Notes: generated by a model not told the origin, from the sequence alone. Positions 22,487-33,649 are shown, counted from the stretch's first letter. The stretch is DNA of 64,000 bases from Anagrus nilaparvatae (GCA_022575985.1 JAKSXM010000014.1:5332001-5396000), one strand, 5' to 3'. Translations and numbers: made by a program.

Positions 22487-23040
22487 CATGGAACATGTTT
22501 ACTTCCAGCTGAGGACTAGGTATAATACAAATGTTACTCAACATTACAATACAATTTTCTATTGTTGTAATTTGTAATTATCACCTTACTAGTTGTTAAG
22601 ATTCTAAACCCAAACTATTTTGATTCCCTAAACCTGAATTATTATAAGTCCCTGAACCTGAATTATTCCAAGTCCCTAAATCGATATTATTCTAAGTCCA
22701 TAAACCTGTATTATCCTAAGTCCTTAAGCCCAGATTTTTCAAAATCTTTTAAAAGTATTTTATTTATTTTTATATACTTACCTAATTATTCTAAGTCTTA
22801 TTTGACCCTCCCCCCCTTAAATAGGACAAATTTGACCCCCCCCCCCTTAAAAAGGACAAATTTGACCCCCCCCCCTTAAATAGGACAAATTTGACCCGCC
22901 CCCTTAAAAAGGACAAATTTGACCCCCCCCCCCTTAAAAAGGACAAATTTGACCCCCCCCTTAAATAGGACAAATTTGACCCCCCCCCCCCCTTAATTTT
23001 CAAGTTCTGAAGTACCCCCTCCCTATAAACATGTTCCATG
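22487..23040. mobile_element. CATGGAACATG element with C-rich minisatellite, in the BEL leader
   Basis: It is bounded by CATGGAACATGTTTA and its inverse TAAACATGTTCCATG. Inside it are a TTCTAAGTCC(A/C)TAAACC repeat (22610-22740) and about seven units of GGACAAATTTGACC followed by 6-12 C and TTAAA (22790-22995). Two relatives with the same order lie at 49312-49691 (inverted) and 53468-53871. On the BEL RNA strand the C-runs become G-runs. The open frame across the minisatellite is an artefact of the repeat. Confidence 0.75.
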
Positions 23041-23379
23041 TTAAAAAAAAAAAATATGGCCGCTTACTGAACTGCTACACCAGAGAAGATGACGCCAAAG
23101 TAAAATTAGTAGGAACACGTGATCGCTGTCTTCTAAAATTTAGTAGCAGACGAGCCGGTGATAAAATATGGCCGCCAACTGAACTGCACGTCAACACCCA
23201 TAACGACGATAACGCCCAAAAAAGAATTGGAGAAGAATCACGTGACTCCTGATTGTTTTCTTCTTCATGAAAATTAGATTTTTTCCCTCCTTTTGTATGA
23301 CACTTGATTCGATGATTTTTAGAAAATTTATTTACTTCTTTTCCACTTTTTAATATTTAATGATTTCAGGAAGCAAAAA

Positions 23380-23680
23380 ATTTCGCCGAGTTGAAAATTT
23401 TTGTAATGAATTTTTAAATAAAATTCGCCTGGTTGAATTTATTTAAAATCAAAAATTTCGCCATGTTGAAATTTTGCACAAGAAAATTTTGAAAATAAAA
23501 TTCGCCAGGTTGAATTTTATCTAATTGGAAAAATTTCGCCTGGTTAAATTTATTTTTTTTTTATGAATTTCGAACAAAAATTCGCCAGGTTGAATTTTAT
23601 CTAAGTGAGAGAATTTCGCCTCGTTGAAATTTGTTTACGATTTTCTTAAATTTTTACTTCGCCATGTTGAAGTTTTGCGT
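23380..23680 (-). repeat. Eight-fold ~40-bp tandem repeat in the BEL leader
   Basis: The core TTCGCCAGGTTGAA (variants CGAG, TGG, ATG, TCG) recurs near 23383, 23425, 23459, 23499, 23536, 23580, 23617 and 23660, separated by A/T-rich spacers. On the element strand it reads TTCAACCTGGCGAA. It lies 260 bp downstream of the primer site, where packaging or enhancer functions are often placed in retroelements; that role is inference. Confidence 0.85.
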
Positions 23681-23940
23681 GGACTGTATGTACTTTTGCC
23701 GCACTATGATTTAACACCTTCACCAATGATTGTTTTAAATTATTTTTAATAATTAAAATCGTCACTTAAACAATCATCACTTTTGACTTGAAAGATCACA
23801 TTTATTCTTGTAATAAAAAATAAAACTTCTTTGCACGTGAGCGTAAACGAAAGCATGCGTGCCGTTTATATCAAAAAAAGAAGAAGGTAACTTCCGTTTT
23901 TTTAAAATTTTATTTATTTCATTTATAAAGCACTTTTAAA

Positions 23941-23955
23941 CGGTTCGTTGGACCA
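23941..23955 (-). promoter_or_regulatory. BEL primer-binding site
   Basis: On the minus strand the LTR end CCAACA is followed by TT and then TGGTCCAACGAACCG. Beginning with TGG two bases after the LTR is the pattern of a site pairing with a tRNA CCA end. Which tRNA is not decided here. Confidence 0.7.
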
Positions 23956-23957
23956 AA

Positions 23958-24178
23958 TGTTGGAGTTGATAAAGTATGCTGGTTTCACTTATATAATTTT
24001 AATGGACGACTTATGTAAGAAATAAAAGATGATAAATTATTATAACGTATTATTTTATTGAACTTAATATGGTGAAGGCCGTGCGAGCACTGACCGTGCC
24101 TGCCGGCTTCTTCTCTCTTCTCCCCTCTACAATATATACACTAACACTATTTACAAATATATACATAGATACGGAACA
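23958..24178 (-). repeat. BEL/Pao 5' LTR
   Basis: 221 bp, identical to 15101-15321 except for one base. As the upstream LTR on the minus strand it should hold the promoter. Confidence 0.95.
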
Positions 24179-24183
24179 AATCC

Positions 24184-24800
24184 TTTAAAACCATAATTCT
24201 GGATATTAGTACTTTCATAGAAATAAATTAAGTACTACGTCCAAAAAGAAAAAAAATTATTGTGTTTTTTTAATCTTTTTATACAAAAAATTTTGAAAAA
24301 AAAAAATTTCGAAAATTTACGTATCACATGAAATAATCATTTAAAAACGACAATTCTAAATATTCGTACTTTCGTAGAAAAACATTAAGTACTGCATCCT
24401 AAAAAAAAAAAAATTGGCATTTTTTATATTTTTTGGCGGCAAAATTGTTGAGAAAAAAATTTTCAAAAAATTAAGTATCAGGTCCAAAAAATTACTTTTA
24501 TAGAGGTTCTTAAAACTAGTACTTCCATGGAAGCAAATTATGTACTACGTTCATAGAAAAAAAAAAAAATTGGTGTTTTTTGTATTTTTTTATGAAAAAA
24601 ATTTTGGGAAAAAAATTTTCAAAAAATTAAGTATCAGATTCGAGATATCGAGTAAAAACCATACTTTCAAATATAACTACTTTTGTGGAAATAAATGAGG
24701 TATTACATCCAAATTAAAAAAAAAAAAAGTACCTCGAGCTTTTTTGGTGAAAAAAAATTTGAAAAAAAAAATTAGCTCTTAATGTCGTGTTGGCTGTGAA
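24184..24800. repeat. TAGTACTTTCATAGAAATAAAT repeat array
   Basis: About four degenerate units of ~140 bp. Each has AGTACTTTCATAGAAATAAAT, AAGTACTACGTCC, an A-rich block, a TTTTT-rich block and AAGTATCAGATT-like sequence. The same family is at 14910-15095, 25560-25680 and in the middle of the 8.2-kb element (50760-51840). Confidence 0.8.
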
Positions 24801-24806
24801 GTATCA

Positions 24807-24923
24807 CCGGAGCCCTATTCGCGATCTTTATGTATACAGTACATAAAATCTTACGTATACATATTTCTATATTAAAATATATAGTATGTACGTAATACAT
24901 AAAGATCGCGAATAGAGCCCCCG
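24807..24923. mobile_element. Short hairpin element at a CCGG site
   Basis: The arms GGAGCCCTATTCGCGATCTT and its near inverse (AAGATCGCGAATAGAGCCCC) enclose ~60 AT-rich bases. The surrounding repeat normally reads TATCACCGGTTACA (as at 51035 and 51635). Here CCGG appears on both sides, suggesting insertion with a 4-bp duplication. Confidence 0.75.
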
Positions 24924-24936
24924 GTTACAGTCCAAC

Positions 24937-24966
24937 ATACATACATACATACATACATACATACAT

Positions 24967-25019
<53 letters not shown>
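24937..25019. repeat. CATA and CA microsatellite
   Basis: A run of CATA units followed by a run of CA units. A shorter version lies at 25690-25730 in a second copy of the same repeat context. Confidence 0.97.
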
Positions 25020-25021
<2 letters not shown>

Positions 25022-26129
25022 GACTTTTTTTAAAAAACCGGTTTTTTAGCTTCCTGAGGTCTCAAAAGGTGCTTATATGCCAAAATATCGAAAATCAAAA
25101 TTTCACCTATCACAAAGGTTCCTCTATGAGGAACCAAAATAAAAATTTTTTTAATTTAGCTGTATAGTAAAATTCATATTAGCTGTTTACAATATGAAAA
25201 AACTACAAAAATTTCAATCTATATTTCTGGCTATTTTGTATATGAAAAATTAAAAAAATTTCACGATGTAATAATAAAGATATCGGCATTCCTAAAAATG
25301 AAAAAAAAATTAGAAATATTTAACTGTATAGTAAAATTCATATTGGCGGTATACAATATGAAAAAACTAAAAAATTTACCATATATATTGTCGGCTATTT
25401 ATATATGAAAAAACTCAAAAAATTTCATTATGAAATAAGATAGGTATCAGCAGTCCTAAGAATAAAAAAAACAAAAATTTTAAAAATTTAATTGTATAGT
25501 AAAGTTCATATTAGCTGTTTACAATATGAAAATACTACAAAAATTTACTTGCATGGATAAAATTGAGGTATTACATCCAAATTAAAAAAAAAAAAAATTA
25601 CTTAGAGATTTTTTGGTAAAAAAAATTTTATAAAAAAAATAGGTCTTAATGTCATACTGGTTGTGAAATATCACCGGTGAAAGTGCTACATACATACATA
25701 CATACATACACTCACACACACACATACATAATTTTTTTAAAAACTGGTTTTTTAGAATCCTGAGGTCTTAAAACGTGCGTATATGTCAAAAAATCAGAAA
25801 TTAAAATTTCACCTAAAACAATGGGTCCTCTATGAGGAACCAAAATCATAAATATTTCACTCTAGAGTAAAATTAATATTGATTCTCTGCAATATAAAAA
25901 AACAGCAAAAATTTCAATCTATAATGTTACTTGTTTTATATATGAAAAAACTCAAAAATTTCACCATATATAGAGTATAATGGATATCGGCTGTCCTATT
26001 TATGAAAACATTATAAAAATTATAAAAAATTATAAAAAATATTATAAAAGTTTCACTCGATAGTAAAATTCATATTAATTGTCTACAATATGAAAAAACT
26101 GAAAAAATTTCAATCTATATTGTTGACTG
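25020..26129. repeat. AAATTTCAATCTATATTGT satellite arrays
   Basis: Degenerate units of about 160-170 bp alternate TAGTAAAATTCATATT, CAATATGAAAAAACT, AAATTTCAATCTATATTGT and TATATGAAAAAACTCAAAAA. GGTTCCTCTATGAGGAACC near 25118 and 25820 forms a short palindrome. The second solo LTR was inserted into this array, which resumes at 28528. Confidence 0.8.
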
Positions 26130-28523
26130 TGTAACAGCTGGCAAAGCAAAAAGCCAGCTTTACCATAAGTCATCGACCAAGGGGTATCCTGCGTCGATCA
26201 AGAAGAAACACATAAATATTAATTCGTTTTACAATAGTTAAAACCGAAAGTAAGCTGGATTACATGTGAGGCATCAGGCAACGTAATAACGAGGTCAACT
26301 ACAAAAAGAATAAGACGGATCCTGTTTGGAGGTCCTTTACGCACCACTAGTAACCAGCTCATCAAGAATCATATAAATATAGCCGAAAAATCAGAACCTG
26401 GGTCAGACCATCGACAGTCGACCATACGTTTAGTCGTACGAGCATTCGATTACGGACCGTGCTCTAGATCAGTCGCAAAATATTCAGTCTTGTAAACACT
26501 AGTGAAAAAAAATAGGTAATAATTACGTACTTAAGTACGCAATTATTACGTACTGATTTGACCGATTTTAGTACGTAATAATTACGTAATAATTACGTTA
26601 TAAGTGCGTAATTTATAATAAAGCTATAGATTTAAAAAAATCATTTATTTTTTATTATTATAGCATTAGTTTTGAAGTTTCCAATTATTTATAAATAAAT
26701 AGTAATTTTTCTTCTCATCTTTTAATTAATTAATATAATTTAAACAGATTTTATCATGCTTACTGATCATTGTCCTAATATTCAGCTTATTATTTAGTCA
26801 GAATATTCATAATTAAAATGATGTGATATTTTATTATGGAGGATACTGAACGGTGCCTTTGACATTAAAGTTTAGCAAAAAATTAAACAACAAAATTTAC
26901 TAAATGCAATTTTAAACCTTTTAAACCTTATCTCGAGATAAATGTAAAGAGTAATTGATTAAATAACTTTACTTCTTTTAGATTTATTAGAAATCAGACA
27001 ACAGTTAATTAGGGATTCGCGAATATAGTTATATTAATTCTTTTGAAGCTGCTGAAAATTCACTTAAATTATTTTTATATCAAATGACAAATTATTATTG
27101 CAGAATTTCTCTTTGAATAACTTTTTTATCTCTAATATTTTCTTATGAATTAAATTAATTTTTTTTTAATCAAAATTTTCTATCTATTTTAGTTTAATAT
27201 GAATTATAATAAATTTTGTAAAAGGAATAGTAATTAGCCATAAACTTTATTAAAATAAAATATGAAAATTAAATTTTTTATAATTATTATTATTTTATTA
27301 AATTTAACTCTTGATAAAATCTAACAACATGATATTAAATATTGCGTAATGGATGTTATTATTATAGGTTTCATAAGGCGTTTGAAATATTATGTTACTA
27401 TTATTATTTAATAAAACGTTCTAAAAATAAATAAAATTTGGTTATGATAATATAAAATAAGTATAATATATTAATAAAATCAAAAAATTATTGAATGATT
27501 TTAGAAAAAATCAAAATTTATAAGATATAAGTATAATATAAGTATAATATTTGCTCAATTTTTTGGGTTCCTCGCTAGTGTAACCATAATTTTATTTATA
27601 TTCTTTTTAATATTGTCACATTGCCAATAATTTAACAAAAATTATAAAATTATAAGATTAAACAATTAGAAACTACCAAAATAGTCCATTATATATGTTT
27701 AAATTACAACATTAGTATCAACTAATGCACATTAAATAAATTACTAAATTTTGAAAAGACAAAAAATAAAAAAAGCTGCTTATAAATATCAAATTTTTTT
27801 AATAGCGTGATCACTAGCACGAAGCTGGATATGAGTGATAAAGGTTTTTGCCCATGTTACTTGCAATACTTTTTGGCCCCCTACAGGTAGAACGAGTGTA
27901 GAAAATAACGTGCCAAGTTTTACGCTCAGGAGGAGGTAATTTTTTGCTTAATAAAATATTATTTTTTTAAAAGACATAATATTAAATAGTAAAATAAATT
28001 ACTTTATTTTCTATACAAGTGCATATTAAAATTTAAGAAATTTTAACAGATTAAAGTGTTTCTAATAAAAAATTAATAATTTTATCGACAGTATTAGGAA
28101 TATACATATTAGATAATAATTACGTAATTATTACGTAATTAACACGTAATTATTACGTACTAAAATCGGTCAAATCAGTACGTAATAATTATGTACTTAA
28201 GTACGTAATTATAACCTATTTTTTTTCACTAGTGAACTATACGCTATTTAACAGCTTGACTTTAATTATTATTATTGTACTCGACTTATAAAGTGCATCT
28301 TATTCATATTTCTATAATAAACTCTCCAATTCAACTAAAAGGTATAAGTTTTATTAAACATTTCCTTAACCTAACCTTAGTCCTTTAATACAGTTAGACT
28401 TATTCCGAAAGGAATTGTCGCATTAGTAGAATCCGCATTTAATTCGTTAATATTAAAGTAAAGTCACACTATACACATAGTAAAATCAGTTTGTAATCGG
28501 TACCAAAATATTTAACCGTTACA
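26130..28523 (+). mobile_element. Solo LTR, gypsy-like, split by a nested element
   Basis: It begins TGTAACAG and ends CCGTTACA, flanked by ACTG on both sides (26126-26129 and 28524-28527). The satellite it entered continues without loss across the site. LTR sequence is 26130-26496 and 28235-28523, about 660 bp. It is less AT-rich than its surroundings, with a TATA-like ATATAAATATAG near 26372. The rest is a nested element. No coding region or second LTR is present. It has the same TGTAAC...GTTACA ends as 3358-4057. Confidence 0.8.
26497..28234. mobile_element. 1.7-kb terminal-inverted-repeat element nested in the solo LTR
   Basis: Both ends show CACTAGTG next to an A- or T-run and AATAGGT or its inverse. 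The subterminal arms, ~110 bp each, are rich in TACGTAATAATTACG and share GTACTGATTTGACCGATTTT inverted. Because CACTAGTG is itself palindromic, the duplication could be TA, CTAG or all 8 bp. The interior (26620-28100) is AT-rich and shows no coding. Confidence 0.82.
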
Positions 28524-28527
28524 ACTG

Positions 28528-29060
28528 TTTTATATATGAAAAAACCCAAAAAATTTCACTATAAAGTAAAATGGACATCTTCTGTCCTATTTATGAAAAA
28601 AAAAAAATAATAAATATTTCACTCCAGAGTAAAATTCATATTGATTGTCTAAAATATAAAAAAACAGGAAAAATTTCAATCTATATTGTTAGTTGTTTTA
28701 TATATGGAAAATCCGAAAAATGTCACCATAGAGTAAAATGGATATCGGCTGTACTATTAATTGAAAAATAAAAAATTATAAAAATTTCACTCTATAGTAA
28801 AATTTATATTGGCTGTCTACATTATGAAAAAAATTCAAAATTTTCAATCTATTTTGCTGGTTGTTTTATTTATGAAAAAGCTAAAAAAATTTAACCATAG
28901 AGTGAAATGGATATCGCCTGTCCTATTTATGAAGAATAAAAAATTATGAAAATTTCATTCTATATTAAAATTCATGTTGATTGTCTACAATATCAGTTGT
29001 GATGAATATGAAAATAGAAAATATTTAAATATTTACTATCTACAATATGAAAAAAACTGC
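28528..29060. repeat. AAATTTCAATCTATATTGT satellite, right part
   Basis: Continuation of the array interrupted at 26130. It contains about three units, with TCACCATAGAGTAAAATGGATATC blocks spaced about 180 bp apart. Confidence 0.8.
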
Positions 29061-30840
29061 AAATTTTGTTAAAAAAACTGCATATCACTATATTTTATTT
29101 TCAATTATTATTTATTATCAATAATTATTTATGTTATAAAATATACCTCATTAGTTATAAATATTTATAAATATATCTTTTTCTTAATATGAATTATAAA
29201 ATTTTTTTGTTAATTTTAGAAGTATAAAATTAATTCTGTTCTCATTCATTTTTAAATAAAATTAAATTGCATTTAAATCACGTATGATTAAATTTATTAT
29301 AATTAACTAAATATGATAAAAATATAAAAAAATTAATGCACAAGAGTTTTTATTTGGTTAAGCCGAGCATCGCGAGGCCAATCAGCTAGTTAATAATTTT
29401 AATATAAAATAAATTGTAGCGTGGTAAATTTTGGTAAATAATATTTATTAATAAATTCTTTAATTTTATTCCCTAATCGCCTCATTTAAATACTATATTC
29501 AAAATATCAATATTGGTTTGAATAAATTGTATTTTCGTGTGACGAAATTGATAAGTTTTATTTGACCAGTGTGTGCTTGTATGAGTGATATCGCGTTTGA
29601 GAAAGGGCATCATTTATCAGTACTAGAAGAGAGAGAGTAGTCCGATGTGTTTCCCTCTTTCTTTCTTTCCCTTATATTTCTTTCCTTAGATATGTCATGC
29701 GCATCGTCGGCAGAGCCAAGATGGCTGTTGTCACAGCAACATGCTGTCGTGCTTATGTAGTTTTAGAAAATCTAATTATTTTAAAATAATCAACGAGTTT
29801 CAGTGAAAAATATAAATTGAAAACGCAAGTATATAAGTCGAGGTACATTCTCAGATAATTATTTTGGCGTGACAATTAGAATTTACAGCATATTTTCGGC
29901 GACAAATATTGTTAGCACGAGGTCAGTGCAAGCCAGTGTACTCAAGTTTGCGCCAGTATTGCTTAATCTCATAATTCGTAAATTATTGTTGAATTGGAAT
30001 TTGTTTTTGGATTGGAATTGCCAATTTGAGTTGAAGGTATTTTTATTACTTATTTGCTGTTATTTTGGAGTTTTTACTACTTTGGCGCAAAGAAGATTAA
30101 TTACTTTCCCTTCCTAGAATTATCCTTTGTTATATATAAATACAAATATTCTGCTAGCTGCAGTTATTGTTCATAGTATTTTTAATTATTTTGCATATTG
30201 CCCATCGTTCTTTCTATCTCTTTCTCTCTCTCTCTCTCATTTAGTTCATTTTTGTAATTTACTGTAAATCACTTGGCCAGTGATTTTACTAGTTATCACT
30301 ATAATTATTTAATTATATGAAAGATATGTAAACTCACGTCGCGAAATAACTTGTAGCGACAATAATTCTTAAGTCGCGTAAGCGCCGTGTATACTCGCGA
30401 ATAATAATATTGTTAATTTAGCTTTAAGATTTTGTGTACATATTAGTCCTCACATTAAAATCTATTTTCAATTAATAAAACTTTATGCTGGTGAGCGACA
30501 CTAAAATAATATTTGTAATTATTTGTATACCTCATAAATTCTCTTACCTCTTTATAATTATACTGATATATGGGTAAGTTTATACTATTTGTACTATAAG
30601 ATTTTATATTAGTTGAATTATTTATCATTGTTTAATATTGATTTGCCAGAACCTCCTGGTACCCGTTTAGTATAAGTGGAATATATTTGCGCGATATTCC
30701 CTTATACGGACCCCCTTTGAACTTGTTATAATAAAGGAGCCCTTAGTCATTTTTAATAAGTTGATGCACTTTATTATAACAAGTCTCATGACTCTAATTT
30801 TATTTAAAATATTTATTTATAATTGTGTAGGATTTTTACA
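29061..30840 (+). other. Non-repeat island with promoter-like signals, unidentified
   Basis: This stretch does not match the arrays around it. Seen in it: GCCAAGATGGC near 29716, a TATA-like GTATATAAGTC near 29829, a CT microsatellite near 30215-30238, and a polyadenylation-type AATAAA near 30474. A frame at 29869-30117 (82 codons) has no recognisable domain. The TATA-to-AATAAA order over ~650 bp would suit an LTR, but no termini with a target duplication were found, so it could equally be host regulatory or untranslated sequence. Confidence 0.35.
30721..30784. other. 16-bp perfect stem hairpin
   Basis: ACTTGTTATAATAAAG at 30721-30736 pairs perfectly with 30769-30784 across a 32-base loop. 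Role unknown. Confidence 0.85.
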
Positions 30841-30841
30841 C

Positions 30842-32960
30842 ATTATAAAATATATTTCATTAATTAATCAATTAATTTATTAATTAAAACGCTTTTTCCC
30901 TAACAAAAATAACCGGCCGGTTTTGGCTGGTTTCATCTGGTTTTATCTGGTTTCATCTGGTTTCATCTGGTTTCATCTGGTTTCATCTGGTTTCATCTGG
31001 TTTCAATGAGTTTTAACCAGAAAAATAGTTTTAGTTGTTAAAAAAAGAAAATTTCCGGGAAAAACAAAGAAAATTCAATCCTGAATAAGCTTAATAACAG
31101 TAAATTATGATTTAATATTATTTTATCCAGCTATGCTGCGAATTTATTTTACCAGTATATGTTTGCTCGGAAAAACTTTTTTATTATGTGGAAAACTCGG
31201 AAAATTCTGGAAAAGCTTAATGCTAATCTGACCTAATTTCACCTGATCTCATCCGGAATCCACCTGGTTTTACATAGCTATGATCAGAAAATAAGTTTCA
31301 GTTGCAAAAAAATAGAAAATTTCCGGAAAATTAGGAAAATTCAATACTGATAAACTTTATAACATTCTTTGAATTGATGTAAAATTAGTTGACTCAGCTC
31401 CGCGGGGATTTATTTGACCTGTAATTATTGGCTTAGAAGAAAACATTTTTGTCTGTGTGAAAAAATCGGAAAAATCCGGAAAATCATTAACACGTTTCCA
31501 CCTGTTTTCATACGGAATGCACCTCGTTATACTATGAATCGTACAAAAAGAACCATGAGGATTTCCCATGTGATAAACCATAAGGTTGAAGAAATCTTTC
31601 ATTTTTTTACTTAAATATATTTTCCGATTTTCCAATATGGCGGACCATAAGCATGAAAACAGGAACTTTATACATTACCAGGGGGTTTTCTAGGTTGAGA
31701 AAAACGTTTTTCATTTGAATTCACCTGGTTTCTAATAGTTTTAACCAGAAAAATAGTATTAGTTTTCCAATTTTCCAAGATGGCGGACCGAGAAACTTAA
31801 AAAAATGAACTTTTAATTTTACAAGGGGATTTTTCGAGTCAAGAAATATTAATTTTCGGCGGATATTATTCAATTTTTCTACCCAAAATATTTTCCGATT
31901 TTCCAAGATGGCGGACCGAGAAACTTAGAAAATTGAAGTTTTAACTTTACGAGGGGGTTTCTTGAGTCAAGAAATATTAATTTTCGGTGGAAAATATTCA
32001 AACGTTTTTCTCAACCTAGAAAACCCCCTGGTAATGTATAAAGTTCCTGTTTTCATGCTTATGGTCCGCCATATTGGAAAATCGGAAAATATATTTAAGT
32101 AAAAAAATGAAAGATTTCTTCAACCTTATGGTTTATCACATGGGAAATCCTCATGGTTCTTTTTGTACGATTCATAGTATAACGAGGTGCATTCCGTATG
32201 AAAACAGGTGGAAACGTGTTAATGATTTTCCGGATTTTTCCGATTTTTTCACACAGACAAAAATGTTTTCTTCTAAGCCAATAATTACAGGTCAAATAAA
32301 TCCCCGCGGAGCTGAGTCAACTAATTTTACATCAATTCAAAGAATGTTATAAAGTTTATCAGTATTGAATTTTCCTAATTTTCCGGAAATTTTCTATTTT
32401 TTTGCAACTGAAACTTATTTTCTGATCATAGCTATGTAAAACCAGGTGGATTCCGGATGAGATCAGGTGAAATTAGGTCAGATTAGCATTAAGCTTTTCC
32501 AGAATTTTCCGAGTTTTCCACATAATAAAAAAGTTTTTCCGAGCAAACATATACTGGTAAAATAAATTCGCAGCATAGCTGGATAAAATAATATTAAATC
32601 ATAATTTACTGTTATTAAGCTTATTCAGGATTGAATTTTCTTTGTTTTTCCCGGAAATTTTATTTTTTTAACAACTAAAACTATTTTTCTGGTTAAAACT
32701 CATTGAAACCAGATGAAACCAGATGAAACCAGATGAAACCAGATAAAACCAGATGAAACCAGCCAAAACCGGCCGGTTTTGGCTGGTAAAACCAGCCGGT
32801 TATTTTTGTTAGGGTTGCTAGGTTTTATTAATTATTTACAATGTTTGCTAAAATGTCGTCTGCTGCTGTATAAAATATTTTGGGTTGTAACAACGATTCA
32901 CGGTTACTGTATTTTAGTAAACGCTAGCGCCAGTGACAGAAAGATTCAGTGTAGTACAAA
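30842..32960 (+). repeat. Dispersed repeat, copy interrupted by a foldback element
   Basis: 30842-30897 and 32815-32960 together correspond to the reverse complement of 2905-3110. The interruption is the foldback at 30898-32814. Confidence 0.85.
30898..32814. mobile_element. 1.9-kb foldback element with GGCCGG ends and TTTCATCTGG repeats
   Basis: The termini read CCCTAACAAAAATAACCGGC and its inverse. TT lies on both sides, and the related empty site at 2905-3110 has TT once, supporting a 2-bp duplication. Subterminally there are 10-bp repeats (TTTCATCTGG, about seven on the left, five on the right as inverse). The arms of ~810 bp (30898-31710 and 32003-32814) are nearly identical inverted copies, so they encode mirror-image shadow frames. 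The ~290-bp centre holds GATGGCGGACC repeat units. No transposase is encoded. Confidence 0.93.
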
Positions 32961-33495
32961 CTCGCTAAATAACGATTAAAAGCAGTTAGCAGAACGGATG
33001 AAAGCGAAACAAAAAATTTTTTTTAAAGATCCAAGTTAGATTACAATATATTAAAAGGGGGCTTGGGCCACTTTATAAGTTGTTATGAGCTATTTTCTTC
33101 CCAAACCTGTATTTTCTTTTTCTTAATAAAAAAAAATTGTAATGTATTGAGTATTGATAAGACTCTAAAATTCAAGCCCAGGAGTGGGTTGAAGGCCTTA
33201 TCAAAGTTACCACCTAGTCTTAGAGATGCGTCTAAGAGAGGACTAGTTTGTCACCTCATAGCACGTCATCGATCAGATGTTGTTTTTCTCATCTATATTT
33301 TAATTAGCCGATTATTAAGTATTTTCAAAACAATGGGTTTTACATGAATAATTAATTCTACACTGAGTAACCTTCGTTATTGAACTCATTATTTTTACTT
33401 AACTTTGAACTTAATTTTCTTAATTTTCCAAGAATAAATTACTTTAAAATCCCTTTTTCTTTTAATTTACGCTATCAAAAATAACCGCGTAGTTA
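32961..33495 (+). other. Unassigned stretch with a 94-codon frame
   Basis: A frame at 33063-33347 is open, with a basic middle (LKALSKLPPSLRDASKRG), but no domain was recognised and no splice or promoter context supports it. The patch 33170-33290 is less AT-rich than its surroundings. It is probably a fragment of an unknown repeat or old exon. Confidence 0.25.
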
Positions 33496-33496
33496 T

Positions 33497-33600
33497 ACAC
33501 CCTGGATCAGAGAGTTATTTCAGGGAGTTAACTCCCTAAAACAGGGAGTTAACCACCTAAAACAAAGAGTTAACTCCCTGAAATTTCTGTCATCTCCTCG
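33497..33600. repeat. AGGGAGTTAACTCCCT minisatellite
   Basis: Three to four palindromic AGGGAGTTAACTCCCT-type units follow TACACCCTGGATC. The latter resembles the terminus CCCTGG of the large foldback elements, but no matching right end was found. Confidence 0.7.
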
Positions 33601-33649
33601 AATACCTTCGGGATGAAAATGGACCGTACGAGGGAAAACTAATATCCTG

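Larger units (their letters stand above)
15101..24178 (-). mobile_element. BEL/Pao retrotransposon, broken reading frame
   Basis: The LTRs at 15101-15321 and 23958-24178 are each 221 bp. They are flanked by the 5-bp duplication AATCC (15096-15100 and 24179-24183). Read on the minus strand the element runs LTR, primer site, ~3-kb leader, gag with three zinc knuckles, protease, RT, RNase H, integrase with a DUF5641-type end, LTR. The coding region has two frameshifts and two in-frame stops (separate entries). The leader is unusually long because it contains tandem repeats and a nested element. The LTRs differ at one position (T versus A near 15116 and 23973), so the insertion is recent. Confidence 0.96.

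Noticed and set aside
22791..23039. Glycine/serine repeat protein frame
   Set aside because: It is a translation of the C/G-run minisatellite.
29541..30505. LTR from TGTGAC to GCGACA
   Set aside because: No target duplication at these points (TTTCG against CTAAA), so the boundaries are not supported.
31357..32352. Two identical 92-residue frames, one per strand
   Set aside because: They are the two arms of the foldback palindrome translated in mirror image; no domain was seen.
33063..33347. 94-residue frame as a gene
   Set aside because: No domain, splice or promoter support; left as unassigned.
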